Below, piece by piece: positions 59,188-64,000 of a stretch of DNA of 64,000 nt. The position numbers and the translations under genes are program-made. The DNA is taken from contig CADEHE010000002.1 in the NCBI GenBank assembly GCA_902826775.1, positions 124,001 to 188,000 on the forward strand. The letters are read 5' to 3'. Every line of letters starts with the position of its first letter. Within the stretch, counting starts at the first letter, position 1. This DNA comes from an uncultured Pseudomonadota bacterium. Lineage in GTDB: Bacteria; Pseudomonadota; Gammaproteobacteria; Burkholderiales; JALYOK01. A model generated the notes under the pieces. The model did no database searches, was not told the origin of the DNA, and worked only from the letters and a program-made list of their open reading frames with translations.

Positions 59188-60381
59188 ATGAATCCTGATC
59201 TACAACTACTGCAGCCCTACCCGTTCGAGCGGCTGCGCGCGCTGCTCGCGGGAACCAAACCGAACACGGCGCTGAAGCATATCGTATTGTCGATCGGCGA
59301 GCCGAAACACGAGACGCCAGCGTTTATTTGCCAGTCGCTTGCCGACAATCTGTCCGGGTTATCAAGCTATCCAATGACCGCAGGCTCCGATGAACTGCGC
59401 GGCGGCATTGCCGGCTGGCTGCGTCGACGTTACCGCTTGGACCGGGTCGATCCAGCCACGCAGGTGTTACCGGTGCTGGGCAGCCGCGAGTCGCTGTTTG
59501 CGCTGGCGCAAGTCGTCGTTGACCGCACCCGCGCAGGCGCGAGCGTCATCTGTCCGAACCCGTTCTATCAAATCTACGAAGGCGCGGCGTTGCTGGCGGG
59601 CGCCAAACCGTACTTCGTCAATACCACCGCGCAGAACGGCTTTCGCTTCGACATCAACGCGGTGCCGGATGAAGTCTGGGCTCGCACGCAGTTGATCTTC
59701 GTCTGTTCGCCGTCCAACCCAACCGGCAATGTGGTGACGCTGGAAGAGTGGCGCGCACTGTTTGCGCTAAGCGACAAATACGGTTTCGTCATCGCCTCGG
59801 ACGAGTGCTACAGCGAGATCTACCTCGACACCGCCCAGCCGCCGCTCGGCAGCTTAGAAGCAGCGCAAGCGCTTGGCCGGTCCGATTACCGCAATCTGGT
59901 CGCCTCCGGCAGCCTATCGAAGCGATCTAACGTGCCGGGCATGCGCTCCGGCTACGTGGCCGGCGACGCCGACATCATGAAGGCATTCGCGCGTTATCGC
60001 ACTTATCACGGCAGCGCCATGAGCCCTGCAGTGCAGGCGGCGAGCATCGCGGCCTGGCAAGATGAGGCGCACGTAATCGAAAATCGCCGCCTCTACAAAG
60101 AAAAGTTCAACCTGTTTTACGACATCGTCAATCCAGTGTTGCCGCTGCGTATGCCGGCAGCAAGTTTTTACTTTTGGGCGCGCACGCCGATCGCAGACAC
60201 CGAATTCGCCCGCAGGTTATTCGCCGATCAACACATCACGGTGTTGCCAGGCAGCTACCTCGGACGCGAAGCGCATGGGACGAATCCGGGGGCAAACTAC
60301 GTGCGCCTGGCGCTGGTGCATTCGTTGGAAGACTGCGAGGAAGCCGCGCGGCGCATAGCTGAGTTCGCGCGCCGGCTTTGA
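59188..60381 (+). CDS. dapC: N-succinyldiaminopimelate aminotransferase
   Basis: 397 residues from the ATG at 59188; the reading frame continues 88 codons upstream through the transporter gene and that part was rejected. SIGEPKHETP, VCSPSNPTGNV, SDECYSEIY and the PLP lysine in SGSLSKRSNVPGMRSGY are class I aminotransferase motifs. It converts N-succinyl-2-amino-6-oxopimelate to N-succinyl-diaminopimelate for lysine and peptidoglycan. dapD follows. Confidence 0.92.
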   Translation: MNPDLQLLQPYPFERLRALLAGTKPNTALKHIVLSIGEPKHETPAFICQSLADNLSGLSSYPMTAGSDELRGGIAGWLRRRYRLDRVDPATQVLPVLGSRESLFALAQVVVDRTRAGASVICPNPFYQIYEGAALLAGAKPYFVNTTAQNGFRFDINAVPDEVWARTQLIFVCSPSNPTGNVVTLEEWRALFALSDKYGFVIASDECYSEIYLDTAQPPLGSLEAAQALGRSDYRNLVASGSLSKRSNVPGMRSGYVAGDADIMKAFARYRTYHGSAMSPAVQAASIAAWQDEAHVIENRRLYKEKFNLFYDIVNPVLPLRMPAASFYFWARTPIADTEFARRLFADQHITVLPGSYLGREAHGTNPGANYVRLALVHSLEDCEEAARRIAEFARRL

Positions 60382-60447
60382 GGGCGTATCTAGCGCTGCA
60401 GCGCTGGGGCGCAACGACAGCCAAGACTGAAACCACTCGAGGAGCTT

Positions 60448-61266
<819 letters not shown>

Positions 61267-61272
61267 AACGAT

Positions 61273-61473
61273 GCGCGGGGGTGGTATGCGCCCCCTCAGC
61301 CCCCGCGCCCGCTTCGCTGTTCACCGTGCCTAGTTGTGTTGCGCGCGATGGCGCATTTCAATCGGTGCATTCGCGACGCCAACAAAGAATCGTCCAACCT
61401 CTGCGCCTCTATCGGGCACCCTACCAAGAGAAGCAAGCGCGGGGGGCTGGGGGGGTGCACGCCACCCCCGCGC
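61273..61473. mobile_element. MITE-like palindromic element, copy B
   Basis: 201 bases with terminal inverted repeats of 36-37 bases (61273-61308 and 61437-61473) matching at about 32 positions. Each end is also a palindrome (GCGCGGGGG ... CCCCCGCGC). After the left end, the sequence around CCGTGCCTA and TGTG aligns with copy A. It lies between dapD and the NRDE gene and leaves 13 bases before the latter's start. Confidence 0.6.
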
Positions 61474-61486
61474 TGTTGAAACACCG

Positions 61487-62254
61487 ATGTGCCTCCTCCT
61501 GACCGCGCTCGACGCGCATCCCGACTACAAGCTCATCGTCGCCGCCAATCGGGATGAGTATTACGCACGACCGGCCACACCCGCCCATTGGTGGCACGAT
61601 CAACCGCAAATTTTTGCCGGGCGCGATTTGCAGCATGGCGGCACTTGGCTGGGCGTGTCGCGCAGCGGCCGCTTCGCCGCGCTCACCAACTTCCGCGATC
61701 CGCGCACATTCAAAGCCGATGCGCCCTCGCGCGGCAGCCTACCGCGCGATTTCTTGATCGCTGAGCATTCCGCTGACGCGCATGCAGAAGCACTTACTCA
61801 GCGCAGCAGCATCTACAACGATTTCAATCTGGTGCTGTGGGACGGCGTGCAAGCACGCGTTTTCGCCAGTCGAGGTGCATACTCAGCCGAGATAAGCCCT
61901 GGGCTTAGCGCGGTAAGCAATCATCTGCCTAATACTCCCTGGCCCAAGGTCGTGCGCAGCAAAGCCAGTTTAGCCGACTTGCTGGCGCAACCCGGCGCGC
62001 TGCAACGCGATGCAATCTTCGCTTTGCTGCGCGATCGCAGTCCGGCACGCGACGACGAACTGCCGGAAACCGGCGTCGGCTTGACGCTCGAACGCGAACT
62101 CTCGCCGATCTTCATTGCCCACGACGGTTACGGCACGCGCTGCTCGACTTTGGTCACCGTCGACCGCAACGGTCACGTCGAGTTCGAGGAACGCGGCTAC
62201 GCACCCGGCGCAGCGTTACAACACGTTTCCCGACAGCATCTAAATCTTCGTTAG
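61487..62254 (+). CDS. NRDE (TANGO2-like) family protein
   Basis: 255 residues from MCLLLTALDAH at 61487. VAANRDEYYARP gives the family its name; GRDLQHGGTWLGVSRSGRFAALTNFRDP and the Ser/Asn pattern match the TANGO2 family. The N-terminal Cys is typical of Ntn hydrolases, but no enzyme activity is proven; the human homologue is linked to lipid or haem handling. The frame extends into the upstream repeat element, which was excluded. Confidence 0.87.
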   Translation: MCLLLTALDAHPDYKLIVAANRDEYYARPATPAHWWHDQPQIFAGRDLQHGGTWLGVSRSGRFAALTNFRDPRTFKADAPSRGSLPRDFLIAEHSADAHAEALTQRSSIYNDFNLVLWDGVQARVFASRGAYSAEISPGLSAVSNHLPNTPWPKVVRSKASLADLLAQPGALQRDAIFALLRDRSPARDDELPETGVGLTLERELSPIFIAHDGYGTRCSTLVTVDRNGHVEFEERGYAPGAALQHVSRQHLNLR

Positions 62255-62264
62255 TAACCTTTGA

Positions 62265-62672
62265 TCAGCGCAGCGCTTTGCGCACGACGAGCTTTAAGCC
62301 CGACCACACCTCGTCGACAGCGCACACTTTGATATCCACCCACCCCAAGGGCAGCGCCACCTTGCGGATAGCGTCCTCGGTGATGTCAGCATCGACCTTA
62401 GCGGCCTTCTTCGGCCATGAAACCCATACAACCGCGCTCGGCGCGAGCGTCTGGCGCGCGGCAATAAGCGCGCGCTCCAATGCGCTACGCCGTGTCGTAA
62501 AAACCTGCACAAGATCGACGCTCTTGCTCAGCCGCGCCGCAAATTGCACCGAGTTCGGCAGCGGCTCGAGCAGAGTTCGATAACCTGCCGGCGCATCGAT
62601 TAGAAGAATTTTGCAGCCTTCTTTGATGCCGAGTTTGCGCGCCAGTGGTGTGCCCGAGTAGCCCGTTGACAT
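62265..62672 (-). CDS. DUF3052-family protein
   Basis: 135 residues from the ATG at 62672 (MSTGYSGTPLARKLGIKEGCKILLIDAP). YSGTPLARKLGIK and VWVSWPKKAAKVDADITEDAIR are characteristic of DUF3052. Role unknown. It is convergent with the NRDE gene, ten bases apart, and its 5' end is about 160 bases from the divergent epimerase gene. Confidence 0.75.
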   Translation of the reverse strand: MSTGYSGTPLARKLGIKEGCKILLIDAPAGYRTLLEPLPNSVQFAARLSKSVDLVQVFTTRRSALERALIAARQTLAPSAVVWVSWPKKAAKVDADITEDAIRKVALPLGWVDIKVCAVDEVWSGLKLVVRKALR

Positions 62673-62830
62673 GACCAGCCCAAAAAAGTGAGCAGCGTGG
62701 CGCAGTTCGGGGCTACCGGCAAGCCGGCCCGCCTGCGCTCCCCCGACGACCACGGCGCCTTGTGGCAACATTGGCGCTAGCCCGCACGCGCGGCCAGCAG
62801 CGAACCAGGCAAGGTCAACCAGGATGCCGC

Positions 62831-63271
62831 ATGAAAATTAAGCGCATTGAACACGTCGCCATCGCCGTGAAGAACATCGCCGCGATGCGCGAAATCTTCG
62901 AGCAGAAGCTCGGCATCGCCATGCAATACGAGGAGCATTTGCCGCAACATGCCACTACGCTCGCCATGTTCCCGGTGGGCGAAACTTACCTCGAGTTGTT
63001 GCAGTCGGACATGCCCGGCACCGGCACCAGCAACTGGATCGCCGAGCGCGGCGAGGGGCTATTTCACATCTGTCTGGAAGTCGAAGACATCGATGCGGCA
63101 ATGACCGAGTTGCGCGGCAAAGGCATGCGCTTTCAAAGCGAGCAGCCGCTGATCGGCCACGGCAACTGCCGCATCGTGTTTCTCGATCCGCAATGCACCG
63201 GTAACTTGGTCATCGAGTTGGCGCAGCAGCCGCAAGGCGGCTCACTCCCGCACGGCGCAGCAGCGACTTGA
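62831..63271 (+). CDS. VOC-family methylmalonyl-CoA epimerase-like protein
   Basis: 146 residues. IEHVAIAVKNIAAMREIFEQKLGI is the first beta-alpha-beta module with a metal His; GLFHICLEVEDIDAAMTEL is the second with another His; VIEL ends with the metal Glu. Methylmalonyl-CoA epimerase converts the (S) to the (R) form in propionyl-CoA metabolism. No mutase or carboxylase is nearby, so a related VOC enzyme is possible. Confidence 0.8.
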   Translation: MKIKRIEHVAIAVKNIAAMREIFEQKLGIAMQYEEHLPQHATTLAMFPVGETYLELLQSDMPGTGTSNWIAERGEGLFHICLEVEDIDAAMTELRGKGMRFQSEQPLIGHGNCRIVFLDPQCTGNLVIELAQQPQGGSLPHGAAAT

Positions 63272-63302
63272 TCTGCGCGCGGCAGGCGCCCGCACACATT
63301 CG

Positions 63303-63776
63303 CTACGGTTCAGGATACACCGGCTCGCATCTCACCTCGCTGGTTACCGAATTGGCGATAAAGCATAACTCGTGCGCCTCATGGTGCAACGCATCAATAT
63401 CGCCACGCGTCGGCCGGTGCTCGCCGGAAAATCTCGCATCCGGATGCATCGTAATGCTAAGCAAGGCGACCTTGCCCGCCGCGTTTCTGCCCATGCGCGC
63501 CTCGGCCGCATCGGCATAACGATCGACGCAGAACTTGCGCTTAGCCGCGAGCGCGAGAAACCACAACATGTGACAACTGGAAAGTGCGGCGACGAGCGCT
63601 TCCTCCGGATCAACCGCCGCAGTCTCCGATAACGGTGGGCGCACCACCAGCGGCGAGGATGAACCGACCACCTCCACGCCGCCGTCGAAACGCCAGTAGT
63701 GCTTGCGGCTGTAGCGGCCGTCTACGAACACCTGCCCGCCCCGCTCCCACACTACCTCGGCGACAGATTGACTCAT
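63303..63776 (-). CDS. OsmC/Ohr-like peroxiredoxin
   Basis: 157 residues. The reactive Cys lie in LSSCHMLWFLALA and HELCFIANSV, the paired motifs of the OsmC fold, and DPEEALVAALSSC is conserved. Such proteins reduce organic peroxides with lipoylated partners; the YWRFDGG segment suggests the OsmC-like rather than the Ohr branch. Confidence 0.85.
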   Translation of the reverse strand: MSQSVAEVVWERGGQVFVDGRYSRKHYWRFDGGVEVVGSSSPLVVRPPLSETAAVDPEEALVAALSSCHMLWFLALAAKRKFCVDRYADAAEARMGRNAAGKVALLSITMHPDARFSGEHRPTRGDIDALHHEAHELCFIANSVTSEVRCEPVYPEP

Positions 63777-63898
63777 GCTACGTTCCTTTCTGCACGCTGG
63801 TGCGATTGCGTGCGTTATTTGCGAATGCGCGTAGCGTGAAGGAAATTTTGGCGCTATGCAACCGTGCGCAGCGGCACGCTCAGCGCGCGTGCCGCCGG

Positions 63899-64000
63899 CT
63901 ATTCCGGCTCGATCTCCGGTTTAAGCCGGCGGATAAACGCGACGACTTCCCGAATCTGCTCGTCGGTCAACCAGCTAAAGGAAGCCATTCCTTTTTGCGG
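63899..64000 (-). CDS. C-terminal end of a probable c-type cytochrome (partial)
   Basis: The last 33 codons of a gene that runs off the right edge. GMASFSWLTDEQIREVVAFIRRLKPE has the axial-ligand Met followed by the LTDEQI...VAFIR helix common at the end of class I cytochromes c. The haem-binding CXXCH would lie outside the window. Confidence 0.65.
   Translation of the reverse strand, partial: PQKGMASFSWLTDEQIREVVAFIRRLKPEIEPE

Overview
The window looks like chromosomal DNA of a GC-rich betaproteobacterium; I cannot name the genus. The reasons are gene order and content: rpsB-tsf-pyrH-frr-uppS-cdsA-dxr-rseP-bamA-skp-lpxD-fabZ-lpxA-lpxB-rnhB on one strand with map-glnD diverging from rpsB, an smc-zipA-ligA block, and separate dapC-dapD genes. 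Lipid A and outer-membrane assembly genes show a Gram-negative envelope. No rRNA, tRNA, CRISPR array, phage or transposase gene was seen.

Layout. 1-9.7 kb is accessory: an ACR3 arsenite exporter, a DUF1992 protein, a streptogramin-lyase-like propeller, a secreted alpha/beta hydrolase, a copper-radical-oxidase-like protein with a C-terminal sorting tail, a truncated monooxygenase, a VapBC-type toxin-antitoxin pair, a phytanoyl-CoA dioxygenase-like enzyme, a small secreted protein, and a three-gene cobalt-type nitrile hydratase / thiocyanate hydrolase cluster. 9.8-20.3 kb is an efflux locus: a TetR repressor diverges, across two operator-like palindromes, from an operon for an RND pump, its adaptor, an outer-membrane channel, and a MacA/MacB-like ABC exporter. 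20.3-24.6 kb carries an rRNA methyltransferase and a divergent senA/senB pair for selenoneine synthesis, with a zincin gene behind senB.

24.6-39.7 kb is a long minus-strand run from rpsB to a CopD-like membrane protein, covering translation, isoprenoid and phospholipid precursors, outer-membrane biogenesis and lipid A synthesis. 39.9-44.8 kb (plus) holds map, glnD and an MFS transporter. 44.8-54.5 kb (minus) runs smc-zipA-ligA-galU-hpt-mtnP-def, in which a methylthioinosine phosphorylase sits next to the phosphoribosyltransferase that would salvage its hypoxanthine. 54.6-64 kb is mixed housekeeping: queF, lepB, fpr with a divergent LysR gene, a DMT exporter, dapC, dapD, an NRDE protein, a DUF3052 protein, a VOC-family epimerase, an OsmC-like protein, and the end of a probable c-type cytochrome.

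The most interesting signals are the senAB locus with a repeat-extended SenA and no senC in view; the split-beta nitrile hydratase/thiocyanate hydrolase cluster; the TetR operator pair in front of a combined RND+MacAB operon; a copper radical oxidase with a CTERM-like tail; two copies of a short palindromic MITE-like element (56.15-56.40 and 61.27-61.47 kb); and in-frame insertions in the methylthioinosine phosphorylase and the RND pump. All functional assignments come from reading motifs and gene context, with no database search.
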